NCBI GenBank assembly: GCA_028692875.1
Contig: JAQUWL010000002.1
Coordinates: 1 to 64,000 of the forward strand
DNA length: 64,000 nt
Reading direction: 5' to 3'
Source of the DNA: Sulfurospirillaceae bacterium
Lineage (GTDB): Bacteria > Campylobacterota > Campylobacteria > Campylobacterales > Sulfurospirillaceae
The position numbers and the translations under genes are program-made. Shown piece by piece: positions 25,986 to 34,855 of this stretch (the first letter of the stretch is position 1; each line of letters starts with the position of its first letter). Below the pieces are notes generated by a model that made no database searches, had not been told where the DNA came from, and was given only the letters and a program-made list of their open reading frames with translations.

Positions 25986-26612
25986 TTATAGTTTTTTTGC
26001 TAACTCAATACAAGCGTCAATGGTTTGAATGGAGGATATATGAGATTTTACACCGCTCGGCAAATAAGTAGCTGTTTTTGTACCTATGCAAACTGCCCGA
26101 TAGCTCTCATTCCACTTGAAACATTTCAAGAAACACTTTATGGTGGACGGGGACGTAAAAATCAAAATGGCCCCATCTTCTGGGGCTTTTATCGCATCGC
26201 AATCTCTACATGTAGTCTCATAAACAACTAGCTCGAAAAGATTAACGCCAAAAGAGGTCAATATTGTATTAAATTTAGAAAGCACCTCTTTGGCTCTAGG
26301 GAAAAATACTTTTTTCCCAACAAGCAAAGAGGCTATCTCCTTTGCGAAATCATCCCCATAGGCAGACTCCGCTGTATAAACGAGGTTTCCTTCACACTTC
26401 TTTACATGTAGGGCTGTGCCCTCACCAATAGCATAGGAGGGGATATTTTTCCAATCACATCCAACTCTCTCAAGTGCTTCAACACTATTTTTTGAAGTAA
26501 AAACAATCGCTTCAAATCCCTCAAGGGATATCGCCTTATCAACGAAACATATTTCAATAGTCTTGAGGCTTTTTGCCTCCTTATGTTCTTTATCGCTCAG
26601 GAGGTATATCAT
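25986..26612 (-). CDS. hemD: uroporphyrinogen-III synthase
   Basis: HemD closes and inverts ring D of hydroxymethylbilane in haem synthesis. The 208-residue protein shows the weakly conserved family pattern: FEAIVFTSKNSVEAL in the first half, then KVFFPRAKEVLSKFNTIL and ILIFTSPSTIKCFLK, with a conserved CIGTKTA near the end. It is slightly shorter than average. It begins one base after the guaA stop, so it is cotranscribed with guaA. It holds two TACATGTA copies (26207, 26403). Confidence 0.88.
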   Translation of the reverse strand: MIYLLSDKEHKEAKSLKTIEICFVDKAISLEGFEAIVFTSKNSVEALERVGCDWKNIPSYAIGEGTALHVKKCEGNLVYTAESAYGDDFAKEIASLLVGKKVFFPRAKEVLSKFNTILTSFGVNLFELVVYETTCRDCDAIKAPEDGAILIFTSPSTIKCFLKCFKWNESYRAVCIGTKTATYLPSGVKSHISSIQTIDACIELAKKL

Positions 26613-26613
26613 T

Positions 26614-28149
26614 TTATTCCCACTCTATGGTCGCAGGTGGCTTGCTTGAAATGTCGTATACCACACGATTGATGCCTTCAACTTCATTGATAATTCTTCG
26701 ACTAATATTTTCCAAAATATCGTGTGGAATATGTGCAAATGTTGCTGTCATACCATCCGTTGCCTCAACGATTCTTACGCATACTGTATTGTCATATGTT
26801 CGATTGTCACCCATAACACCAACACTCTTAACATTTAGCAACACAGTAAAAGCTTGCCATGTTTTATCATAATAACCACTCGACCTTAACTCTTCTAACA
26901 TAATCACATCGGCTTTTCTTAAAAGGGTCAAATCTTCACTGGTAACTTCACCCATAATACGAATCGCAAGTCCAGGTCCTGGGAAAGGATGGCGCCCTAG
27001 CATCTCTTTAGGAAGCCCCAACTCTAAACCAAGAACCCTAACTTCATCCTTAAAAATCTCCCTCAATGGCTCAATTAACTCAAACGTCATCCAATCCGGA
27101 AGACCACCTACATTATGGTGTGATTTGATAGTCTTGCTAGGGCCTTTAACGCTTACTGACTCGATAACATCTGTATACAGAGTGCCTTGTGCTAAAAATT
27201 CTATACCATCGTGCTTTTTCGCCTCTTCGTCAAAAACTTCAATAAAAGTTTCTCCGATAATCTTACGTTTTTTCTCTGGGTCAGTAACGCCTTTTAGCCT
27301 TGAGAGAAACTTTTCGCTCGCATCTATAGTTATTAGTCCAACACCTCTTGCTTTAAACATCGCTTGAACCTGCTCTGCCTCGTTGGCTCTAAGTAACCCA
27401 TTATCAACAAATACGGGCACCAATTTATCGCCCAAGGCCTCTGCTAAAAGCGTTGCTACAACAGAGCTATCAACACCCCCACTAACACCACACAAAACCT
27501 TTTTGTCGCCTACTCTAGCTTTCATTTTTGTCATCTGCTCTTTGGCGAAAGAGCCCATATTCCAAGTGCTTTCACAACCACAAATGTATTTGGCAAAGTT
27601 CTTAAGAAGCTTTGTGCCATATTCGCTATGATAAACCTCTGGATGAAACTGAAATGCATAAACCTTACGCACCTCATCCGCTATAGCAGCAAATGGAGAG
27701 TTTTCACTAAAAGCTATCTTTTGAAAACCTTCTGGCATAAAATCCACTTTATCGCCATGACTCATCCAAACAGTCTGTCCACAAGGAGTATCTTTGAAAA
27801 TACTATGGTCACTCTCAAAGCTCAACTTTGCCTTGCCATACTCTTGATGACTTGCGGGAACTACGCTTCCGCCAAAAAACTGAGTTATCAACTGCATACC
27901 ATAGCAAATACCCAAAATAGGCAAGCCAAGCGTATAGATTTTAGTATCCAGATGGTAAGAATCCTTAGCATAAACGGAGGCTGGACCACCACTCAAGATG
28001 ATACCTTGAGGCTCTCTTGCTACAATATCTTCTATCTTTTCGTTATACGGAACTATCTCGCAATAAACTCCGCTTTCTCTAAGTTTTCTTGCTATTAGTT
28101 GGGTGTATTGTGAACCAAAATCCAAAACTACAATCGGAACATTTTTCAT
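26614..28149 (-). CDS. guaA: GMP synthase (glutamine-hydrolysing)
   Basis: GuaA converts XMP to GMP with glutamine. The 511-residue protein has an N-terminal class I glutaminase (GICYGMQL with the catalytic Cys near residue 83, [11 protein letters not shown]), the ATP pyrophosphatase loop [10 protein letters not shown] (about 219-228) and the C-terminal dimerisation domain ending KPPATIEWE, the family signature. It is full length. It is near purD, so two purine genes flank the 6S RNA/hemD segment. Confidence 0.98.
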   Translation of the reverse strand: MKNVPIVVLDFGSQYTQLIARKLRESGVYCEIVPYNEKIEDIVAREPQGIILSGGPASVYAKDSYHLDTKIYTLGLPILGICYGMQLITQFFGGSVVPASHQEYGKAKLSFESDHSIFKDTPCGQTVWMSHGDKVDFMPEGFQKIAFSENSPFAAIADEVRKVYAFQFHPEVYHSEYGTKLLKNFAKYICGCESTWNMGSFAKEQMTKMKARVGDKKVLCGVSGGVDSSVVATLLAEALGDKLVPVFVDNGLLRANEAEQVQAMFKARGVGLITIDASEKFLSRLKGVTDPEKKRKIIGETFIEVFDEEAKKHDGIEFLAQGTLYTDVIESVSVKGPSKTIKSHHNVGGLPDWMTFELIEPLREIFKDEVRVLGLELGLPKEMLGRHPFPGPGLAIRIMGEVTSEDLTLLRKADVIMLEELRSSGYYDKTWQAFTVLLNVKSVGVMGDNRTYDNTVCVRIVEATDGMTATFAHIPHDILENISRRIINEVEGINRVVYDISSKPPATIEWE

Positions 28150-28164
28150 ACTTATCCTTAAAAA

Positions 28165-29520
28165 TTAAAACAACCCTAAAACTTCAAACTGAACGTACCA
28201 AACTATCATAGAGACTATATATCCAACCAAAATTGTCCATGCATGCTTCATATGAGAACCAAATGTGTAGATACCCCTTATTTTTCCCATAACGCCAACG
28301 CCAGCAGCAGAGCCAAAACTAATCAAGCTGCCACCAATACCTGCTGTCAATGTCACAAGAAGCCATTGATCTAGTCCCATGTCTGGATTTGATTTTAAAA
28401 CGGCACTCATAACAGGAACATTGTCAACTATGGCGGAGACAAAACCTATTGCTATATTTATAGTGGTTGGTCCAAAACTATCGTAAAGTCCTATTGCCAA
28501 AGCCAAATACCCCAAAAAGTGTAAAGCACCAACGGCTGCCAAAATACCAAAGAAAAACATCAAGGTATCATTTTCTATCTTGCTGACAGCATGAAAAATA
28601 CTGACATTTTCACTATGTCTTCTTTTTAAATTGTATGAATAAAGTTTTAAAACAGACAAACCAAACACCATTCCCCACATAGCAGGAAGATGGAAAAACT
28701 GGTGTGATAAAACTGCTGTACTAATCGTAAATGCGGCGATTCCTATGATGACTTTTCCACCTTTTTTGATATACACTCTAGGCTCATTTTCAGCATCAAA
28801 AGCGGGCTTTTCATCTGGTACATAAAAAGACAACAACCACGCAGTAACAGCCCAACCAAGAAATGACGCAGGAAACAACCATATAAAATCAGAAAATGCA
28901 CCTTTACCTGCCGTCCATGCCATCAATGTTGTGATGTCACCAAAAGGACTCCAAGCACCTCCAGCATTTGCTGCTACAACGATGTTTATGGCTCCTGGAA
29001 CCAAAAACTCTTTTCTTTTGCTCTCAATGGTTAGTAAAACCGTAGCAAGAACCAATGCTGTTGTAAGATTATCTGCAACAGGGCTTATAAAAAACGCTAA
29101 TACTCCAGTAAGCCAAAAAAGTTTTTTATAACCATATCCTTTTGAAACAAGATTGTATTTGAGTGCATCAAAAACGCCTCTTTCTATAAGTGTTTCGATA
29201 AACGTCATTGCAACATACAAAAAGAAAAAGATTTGTGAAATCTCGTAGATAAGCAACTCTATCTCTTTCTCCAAAGGCATCTTGTCCATGCCGTTGATAG
29301 CAAAATAAAAACCTATTAACATAAACATAAATGTCCCAATAAACAAAGCAGGTTTTGCCTTATTTATCATGTATTTTTCTTCAGTTGCAATAATATAATA
29401 CCCAACAACAAAAATTACCAAACACAGTATTCCGACCCATGTTGTAACCAAAGATTGACTTAATCCCTCTGATGCCCATGCACCCAAACACATAAACATA
29501 AGCAAACCTAATATTCTCAT
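28165..29520 (-). CDS. nhaD: Na+/H+ antiporter, NhaD type
   Basis: An inner-membrane exchanger of the ArsB/NhaD superfamily. The 451-residue protein has 11-12 membrane segments and the characteristic NAGGAWSPFGDITTLMAW near residues 198-215, plus DNLTTALV and DNVPVMSAV half-repeats. The leader-like start (MRILGLLMFMCLGAWA) is common in this family. Its ATG overlaps the nadB stop by 4 bp. Together with the oad pump it points to active sodium cycling. Confidence 0.93.
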   Translation of the reverse strand: MRILGLLMFMCLGAWASEGLSQSLVTTWVGILCLVIFVVGYYIIATEEKYMINKAKPALFIGTFMFMLIGFYFAINGMDKMPLEKEIELLIYEISQIFFFLYVAMTFIETLIERGVFDALKYNLVSKGYGYKKLFWLTGVLAFFISPVADNLTTALVLATVLLTIESKRKEFLVPGAINIVVAANAGGAWSPFGDITTLMAWTAGKGAFSDFIWLFPASFLGWAVTAWLLSFYVPDEKPAFDAENEPRVYIKKGGKVIIGIAAFTISTAVLSHQFFHLPAMWGMVFGLSVLKLYSYNLKRRHSENVSIFHAVSKIENDTLMFFFGILAAVGALHFLGYLALAIGLYDSFGPTTINIAIGFVSAIVDNVPVMSAVLKSNPDMGLDQWLLVTLTAGIGGSLISFGSAAGVGVMGKIRGIYTFGSHMKHAWTILVGYIVSMIVWYVQFEVLGLF

Positions 29521-30974
29521 CCGTTTTCCCCCCTAATATAATGAGCACCTAGAGAAACTTTGCGGTTTAATGCACTTTTAATAATCTCCCTAGATGTTAA
29601 AAGACGCAATCTCAAAAGTTTTCCGATTGGCAATCTTAACATATCTTCTACCCTAATCAAAGCCTTTTCTAACTCCTTGCCATTTCTAATAATTCCAGCA
29701 TATTTCCACATAATAGACCTTAGCTCATTTTTCAGTAGCTTATCCCCTTCTATCATCAGTATGTCTTCTTTTTCGCAAAAAAGCATATCTGAATGGCTAT
29801 ATTTTTGTGATTTTTTGAGAACTTTAGCAACTTTATCGGAAAATACTAATCCCTCCAAAAGAGAGTTGCTAGCCAGTCTATTTGCACCATGCACACCCGT
29901 ATTTGCCGCCTCTCCAACCGCAAATAGATTTTCAACTCCCTCGACAGCACAATTTAAATCTGTCTTAATACCGCCCATAGCATAATGAAAGGCTGGAGAA
30001 ACGGGGATTTTTTGATTTGGAAGATCATAACCCATCACTTTCATATTGTAATAGATACTAGGAAAACGCTCCCTAAAATGCGAGGATTCAAAGCCACTCA
30101 AGTCTAAATAAACCTCTTTGCCCGTCCTTTGCTTATAGTCAAAAATTGCTCGACTAACAATATTTCTAGCAGACAACTCTCCCCTAGAATCATAATCAAA
30201 CAAAAATCGTCTACCGTCTTTATCTACCACTTTTGCACCTTCACCCCTCAAAGACTCACTTAATAACTGTTTTCTAACAGCACTGCTCTGCACAAAAGCA
30301 GTTGGATGAAACTGCATCATCTCCATATCTATTAAAGGTATTGAGTGGCTAAGACAAATGCCATGCATATCGGCACTAATTGTTCTAGCGTTTGTGTGAT
30401 ATTCGTACAATGAACCCACCCCCCCACTAGCTATTACGACATTTTTAGCATAAATATTAAAAATAGAACCTCCATGTGATACACGCACTCCAAAACACTT
30501 ACCATCACTAATCAACAAATCAGTAACTTGCGTATTGTAAAGTATCGGTGATTTGAGTTTTTTCATCATAAAAAGATGCAAAAATCTACCAGTAGCGTCT
30601 CCCCCTGCATGCAAAATGCGACTGCAAGAATGGGCAGCCTCTCTAGTGTAAAGAAGTTTACCTTTTTCATCACAATCAAACTGAAAACCTTTATCTATCA
30701 AACCTTGTATACTCTGTCTAGCTTCACTACATAAAATCTCAACAGCATCTGGGTTACAATGACCATCGCCAGCCTCAAGAGTATCTTTAATATGAACAAA
30801 AACATCCTCATCACTAATCGGCACTGCAATACCACCTTGAGCATAAAAAGTGTTGCACTCCCACGCATAATCCTTGGAAACAACCAGAATACTGTGTGAA
30901 TCCTCAAGATTTAATGCGGTATTAAGTCCTGCTACACCCGTACCAACAACAAGAACATCGTAGAATATTTTCAT
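29517..30974 (-). CDS. nadB: L-aspartate oxidase
   Basis: This FAD enzyme makes iminoaspartate for NAD synthesis. The 485-residue protein has the N-terminal dinucleotide fold VVGTGVAGLNTALNLE (about residues 8-23), FYAQGGIA, the succinate-dehydrogenase-like HPTAF and RGEGAKVV with active-site residues, and GEAANTGVHGANRLASNSLLEG for FAD. It is full length. The start codon overlaps the stop of the tiny lipoprotein gene upstream (ATGA). Confidence 0.96.
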   Translation of the reverse strand: MKIFYDVLVVGTGVAGLNTALNLEDSHSILVVSKDYAWECNTFYAQGGIAVPISDEDVFVHIKDTLEAGDGHCNPDAVEILCSEARQSIQGLIDKGFQFDCDEKGKLLYTREAAHSCSRILHAGGDATGRFLHLFMMKKLKSPILYNTQVTDLLISDGKCFGVRVSHGGSIFNIYAKNVVIASGGVGSLYEYHTNARTISADMHGICLSHSIPLIDMEMMQFHPTAFVQSSAVRKQLLSESLRGEGAKVVDKDGRRFLFDYDSRGELSARNIVSRAIFDYKQRTGKEVYLDLSGFESSHFRERFPSIYYNMKVMGYDLPNQKIPVSPAFHYAMGGIKTDLNCAVEGVENLFAVGEAANTGVHGANRLASNSLLEGLVFSDKVAKVLKKSQKYSHSDMLFCEKEDILMIEGDKLLKNELRSIMWKYAGIIRNGKELEKALIRVEDMLRLPIGKLLRLRLLTSREIIKSALNRKVSLGAHYIRGENG

Positions 30975-31114
30975 TTGATATAAAGAGGTCTAGATTTTTC
31001 TTTTTCTGCTTTTTTGTCATAAACAGGATCGCCTTTGTAGCCACACCCAAAAAGAGCAAAGCAAGCACATGCTATAATAGCCAGATGAAAGATTCTAAAA
31101 TGATAATTTCTCAT
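30971..31114 (-). CDS. 47-residue lipoprotein, LptM-like
   Basis: ATG at 31114. The protein has a short basic start (MRNYHFRIFH), a hydrophobic stretch and a lipobox ALFGC with Cys24, then GYKGDPVYD and a basic/acidic tail. The small lipoprotein LptM (YifL) of other proteobacteria, which aids LptD oxidation and assembly, has the same size and a very similar CGxKGPLY-type start after the Cys, so that family is the best guess. The stop overlaps nadB by 4 bp. The first 30 bp overlap the divergent gene at 31085. Confidence 0.65.
   Translation of the reverse strand: MRNYHFRIFHLAIIACACFALFGCGYKGDPVYDKKAEKEKSRPLYIK
31073..31078 (+). promoter_or_regulatory. -10 element pointing to the DUF721-like gene and uvrC
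   Basis: TATAAT on the plus strand, ending 6 bp before the first ATG at 31085. A start of transcription at about 31084-31086 would make that ATG leaderless, or put translation at the ATG at 31100. Confidence 0.5.
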
Positions 31115-31537
31115 TTGAAACAACGACCTTATTTAAAAAATTTAAAAAAACAAGAGTGCTATGCCAAACTTTTGTCTCTTCTTCCAAAAGGACTGAGAGA
31201 ATCAATCAGGTTTGTATACAGCAAAAACGACACTCTTTTTTTTGTGTTTGAGCACCCAAGTGGCAAAATGGAGTTCAATTATAAACGCAATTTAATAAAG
31301 AGTCTATTAAATAAAATTGTTGAGCTAAACCCAGAGTGTGAATGTCTACATGTAGGTCAAGTTGAATCATTCGTAACGAATCTACCCCCACTTAAAGATA
31401 TCATCGCACAAAAAGATACCGCCTTGTGCTACAAAGAGAGGTCAAGTGGAGAATTTAAAAATGAGTGCCAAAACCAAAAAACACACCAACTTTTTGAAGC
31501 TATAAGAGCTACCATCAAACAACAAAATGCTCTTTGA
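31085..31537 (+). CDS. DUF721 / DciA-like small protein
   Basis: A 150-residue basic protein with the fold pattern of DUF721: an N-terminal helix (LLSLLPKGLRESIRFVYSKNDTLFFVFEHPSG), then MEFNYKRNLIKSLLNKIVELNPECECLHV. DciA proteins of this family help load the replicative helicase, but this short, divergent form cannot be assigned that job firmly. ATG at 31085 or 31100 may be the start. The end overlaps uvrC by 11 bp. It carries a TACATGTA (31347) read as LHV. Confidence 0.6.
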   Translation: MKDSKMIISHLKQRPYLKNLKKQECYAKLLSLLPKGLRESIRFVYSKNDTLFFVFEHPSGKMEFNYKRNLIKSLLNKIVELNPECECLHVGQVESFVTNLPPLKDIIAQKDTALCYKERSSGEFKNECQNQKTHQLFEAIRATIKQQNAL

Positions 31538-33341
31538 ACAACTCAAAAATGCACCCAAAAGTGCTGGTGTCTATAAGTTTTTTGACAAAAATGACCGTCT
31601 TTTATATGTCGGGAAAGCCAAAATTATTAAAAAAAGAGTGGCAAGCTACTTTCAAAATAGCAAAATAATTTTGCCCTCAAAACGTCTTTCACTGCGCATC
31701 TCCAAGATGGTTCAAGAGATTGCAAGTATCGAATATGTTGTAGTTGAAAACGAGCACGATGCACTTATTTTGGAAAACTCGCTTATTAAACAGCTTAAGC
31801 CCAAATACAATATTTTACTACGTGATGACAAAACCTATCCATACATCACAATAGACCTAAATGAAGAGTTTCCAAGATTTGAGATTACAAGAAAGATAGA
31901 GAGTCGCAAGAATGTAAAATATTTTGGTCCATTCTCCACTTCAGCCAAAGATATCTTAGAGGCACTCTATGCTTGTTTTCCGCTAGTTCAAAAAAAAGGA
32001 TGTCTAAAACATCGCAAAGCGTGTCTTTTTTATCAAATCAACAAATGTCTTGCGCCATGTGAAAAAAAAGTTACCCAACAAGAATATGCGACTATAGTTC
32101 ACAATGCACTTGAGGCAATTTCGGAGCGAAAAAAACTCATATCACTTGTTAAGGAAAAAATGACTCAAGCCTCAAATGCTCTCAATTTTGAAGAAGCCGC
32201 AAGACTAAGAGATATTATTAATTCGCTTAAAAATTCTCTACATGTAACGCAAACCGATATACTAACAAATGAAAACATAGATGTTTTTGCCGTGGCTTTT
32301 GATGAAAAAAGAGCCATCATTACTATACTTTTTCTCAGGAATGGAAAAATCACATCATCTTCCAACACAACGCTCAAACACGCTCAAGGCTTTGACAAAG
32401 ATGAGCTATATCAAAGAGCTATTTTTCAGTTTTACTCCCAAAATGAATCCTTACATGTAAAGACTATTTTAGTTGCAGATAATTTTGAAGAACAAGGCAA
32501 TTTGGCACACTTTTTATCGCAAAAATTTGGCAGAAAAATAACCATCTCATCGCCACAAAGAGGGGAAAAAACCAAACTAACACATCTTGCTAACAAAAAT
32601 GCTCAGGAAGTCTTACATGTAGAGAATAACGTTGATTCAAAAGTTATAAGTTTACAAGAGATTCAAGATTGTTTTGCTTTACAAAATACTCCGTATAAAA
32701 TCGAAATTTTTGACAATTCGCACCTTTTTGGAAAGGCTCCAGTTGGAGCAATGGTGGTTTGGGAAAATGGATTTAATAAATCCCTTTATCGAAAATATTC
32801 TCTATCCTCGAACAATGAATATGCTCAAATGTCGGAAATGCTCTCAAGAAGAATTGGAGATTTTATTAAAACTCCTGCACCAGATTTATGGATAATAGAT
32901 GGCGGAAAAGCACTTTTGCAATTGGCTCAAAAACTTTTAAAAGAGAGTGGTGTTTTTGTGGATGTTATCGCCATAGCCAAAGAGAAGATTGACGCTAAAG
33001 CTCACAGAGCAAAAGGCAGAGCAAACGATAAAATAGAGACAATCAAAGAGACATTTTCACTGCCAGCTTATGACAAAAAGTTGCAATTTATTCAAAAACT
33101 TCGTGATGAAGCCCATCGTTTTGCCATAGCATACCACACAAAAAAGAGGCAAAAAGAGGACTTACATGTAAGTTTGATGGAAGCCAAAGGCATATCTAGT
33201 GCAACCATAAAAAAACTTTTGAGTTATTTTGGCTCATTTGAAGCTCTATATACAGCCGATTTAAACGAAATACACTCCGTCATAGGAGATAAATCATCTG
33301 ATAAGCTCATAAAATTCTTAAATAACGAGCATATAGGTTAA
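31527..33341 (+). CDS. uvrC: excinuclease ABC subunit C
   Basis: UvrC makes both incisions in nucleotide excision repair. The 604-residue protein has an N-terminal GIY-YIG nuclease (AGVYKFFDKNDRLLYVGKAK, residues 13-32), a UVR helix pair (about 205-225), the RNase H-like C-terminal nuclease starting IEIFDNSHLFGKAPVGAMVVW with its Asp, and tandem helix-hairpin-helix motifs at the end. Four TACATGTA copies (32239, 32452, 32614, 33163) all fall in the same codon phase and encode LHV, a density not expected by chance. Confidence 0.97.
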   Translation: MLFEQLKNAPKSAGVYKFFDKNDRLLYVGKAKIIKKRVASYFQNSKIILPSKRLSLRISKMVQEIASIEYVVVENEHDALILENSLIKQLKPKYNILLRDDKTYPYITIDLNEEFPRFEITRKIESRKNVKYFGPFSTSAKDILEALYACFPLVQKKGCLKHRKACLFYQINKCLAPCEKKVTQQEYATIVHNALEAISERKKLISLVKEKMTQASNALNFEEAARLRDIINSLKNSLHVTQTDILTNENIDVFAVAFDEKRAIITILFLRNGKITSSSNTTLKHAQGFDKDELYQRAIFQFYSQNESLHVKTILVADNFEEQGNLAHFLSQKFGRKITISSPQRGEKTKLTHLANKNAQEVLHVENNVDSKVISLQEIQDCFALQNTPYKIEIFDNSHLFGKAPVGAMVVWENGFNKSLYRKYSLSSNNEYAQMSEMLSRRIGDFIKTPAPDLWIIDGGKALLQLAQKLLKESGVFVDVIAIAKEKIDAKAHRAKGRANDKIETIKETFSLPAYDKKLQFIQKLRDEAHRFAIAYHTKKRQKEDLHVSLMEAKGISSATIKKLLSYFGSFEALYTADLNEIHSVIGDKSSDKLIKFLNNEHIG

Positions 33342-33388
33342 TTTTAAGCATTGATAGGTTAGAATTTTTCCGCTGTCGATCCGATAAA

Positions 33389-34441
33389 ATGATACAAGGA
33401 ACGAATTTGATACTTTATGATAAAAGAGGATTGTTCCTAGGGATGGGACGAAATGAACTATCCTTTCTTGGCTATGAAGATATAGATGAGTTTAAAAACT
33501 ACTGTAACGACTTTGCAGATTTATTTGTTAACAAGCCTGGATATATAGTAAAATTTAAAAATTTCTCATGGATTGATTATGCTTTACATAGCGGAATACC
33601 TATAAAAAAAGCTATCATAAAAATAAAAACCGGCAAAGAGGTTGAGACAGAACTTTCTATCGGAGAAATATATCTCTCTGAGCCTATTGGCAATTCAGAC
33701 TCTCTATATTGCATAGAACTTTCAAACTCCTTTGCGAAATCATCTTCTTTATCAAGTATTAAAAAAATGTCTCCCCAAGACGATCATATCGCAGAACCAA
33801 TTGATACAGAGCTGTCGACCACCTCTGTACAAAATTATGAATACTCACATTCGCTAGAAAATCAAAGTTTCGAACAAGACTACATGCCAGAAAAGAAAAC
33901 TGAGCTTGAAGAGTCCACAAAAATAAAATTTGGCAGCGAACTTGAAACCTTTACACCTTCCATCAAAAAAGAAATTAGTAACGACTTTAAAATATGCGAT
34001 TACGACAAAACAGCACAAAGCCTTCCTTTTAGTGAAGGGTTGCAAACGGAAGATATAAAAACAGATAACAAAACAAATTTTAATTTTTTAGAGACAGAAG
34101 ATTTAAACCTCACAAATGAAGACTATGAACCATCGTTTGTTGCAGAAGATTTGGATGTAGATATAATCTTTATTGCCCAATTGTTGCAAGAGTATATTGA
34201 TACATTAGATGCAAAAATGCCTGAAATTAAAGAGTCTCTAGAGAATAAAAATTTAGTAGACGCAAATAATGAAATTTATAAATTAAAAGGAATTGCCCTT
34301 AGTCTTAGAATTCCGCATTTGATAGAGGGGTTCGAATCTCTTCAAAAAGCAACAAGCAAAAAAGACACATCGGCACAACTAATATCATTTGAGAATCTAC
34401 AAAGCAGAGTCTCAAAATTCAAGGAAAATTTAACATGCTAA
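33389..34441 (+). CDS. signalling protein with degenerate Hpt domain
   Basis: The 350-residue soluble protein has an N-terminal folded domain (about 1-115), an acidic, low-complexity linker (about 115-250) and a C-terminal four-helix region (about 255-350). The latter reads EIYKLKGIALSLRIPHLIEGFESL, the exact pattern of an Hpt domain (H-x-LKG-x-A-x-x-L), but the phospho-accepting His is Tyr297. It therefore cannot relay phosphate in the usual way and may bind receivers as a decoy or scaffold. It heads a four-gene plus-strand cluster with a hybrid kinase and a CheY-like protein, and overlaps the Sel1 gene by 7 bp. Confidence 0.72.
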   Translation: MIQGTNLILYDKRGLFLGMGRNELSFLGYEDIDEFKNYCNDFADLFVNKPGYIVKFKNFSWIDYALHSGIPIKKAIIKIKTGKEVETELSIGEIYLSEPIGNSDSLYCIELSNSFAKSSSLSSIKKMSPQDDHIAEPIDTELSTTSVQNYEYSHSLENQSFEQDYMPEKKTELEESTKIKFGSELETFTPSIKKEISNDFKICDYDKTAQSLPFSEGLQTEDIKTDNKTNFNFLETEDLNLTNEDYEPSFVAEDLDVDIIFIAQLLQEYIDTLDAKMPEIKESLENKNLVDANNEIYKLKGIALSLRIPHLIEGFESLQKATSKKDTSAQLISFENLQSRVSKFKENLTC

Positions 34442-34833
34442 GGGTTTTTATTCTTCTTTTTTTTATGTCTACAATCTCTTTTGCAAATAACTTTAGAGAT
34501 GCTATGTTAAGCTATAAAAATGGTGAATTTGAAAAAGCAAAAATACTGTTTGAAAAATCTATAAAAGAGGAAAGTGCTTCACTAGCATATTATTTTTTGG
34601 GCATTATGCATCTCAAGGGTCAGGGCACTGCTGAAAATTCATCACAAGCCATTCCATATCTTGAGCAAGCAGCCCTTAAGGGAAATTTAAAGGCAAAATG
34701 TTTTCTCGCTGAAGCATATATTAAAAACAAAGATAAAAAAGATGAGGTGCTATCGTTATTGAAAGATGGCATTGATAACAATACAAAAGAATGTATAGAT
34801 ATTGCAGCCACTTACGGCATAAGCATAAAGTAA
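34435..34833 (+). CDS. secreted Sel1/TPR-repeat protein
   Basis: A 132-residue protein with a signal peptide ([17 protein letters not shown]) and two or three Sel1-type helical repeats: [67 protein letters not shown]. Such proteins are protein-interaction scaffolds in the periplasm. Its place between the degenerate Hpt gene and a transmembrane kinase with a periplasmic sensor suggests it may present a signal to that kinase. Confidence 0.82.
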   Translation: MLRVFILLFFMSTISFANNFRDAMLSYKNGEFEKAKILFEKSIKEESASLAYYFLGIMHLKGQGTAENSSQAIPYLEQAALKGNLKAKCFLAEAYIKNKDKKDEVLSLLKDGIDNNTKECIDIAATYGISIK

Positions 34834-34855
34834 ACAAAATAAAGGGAAGAGAACC

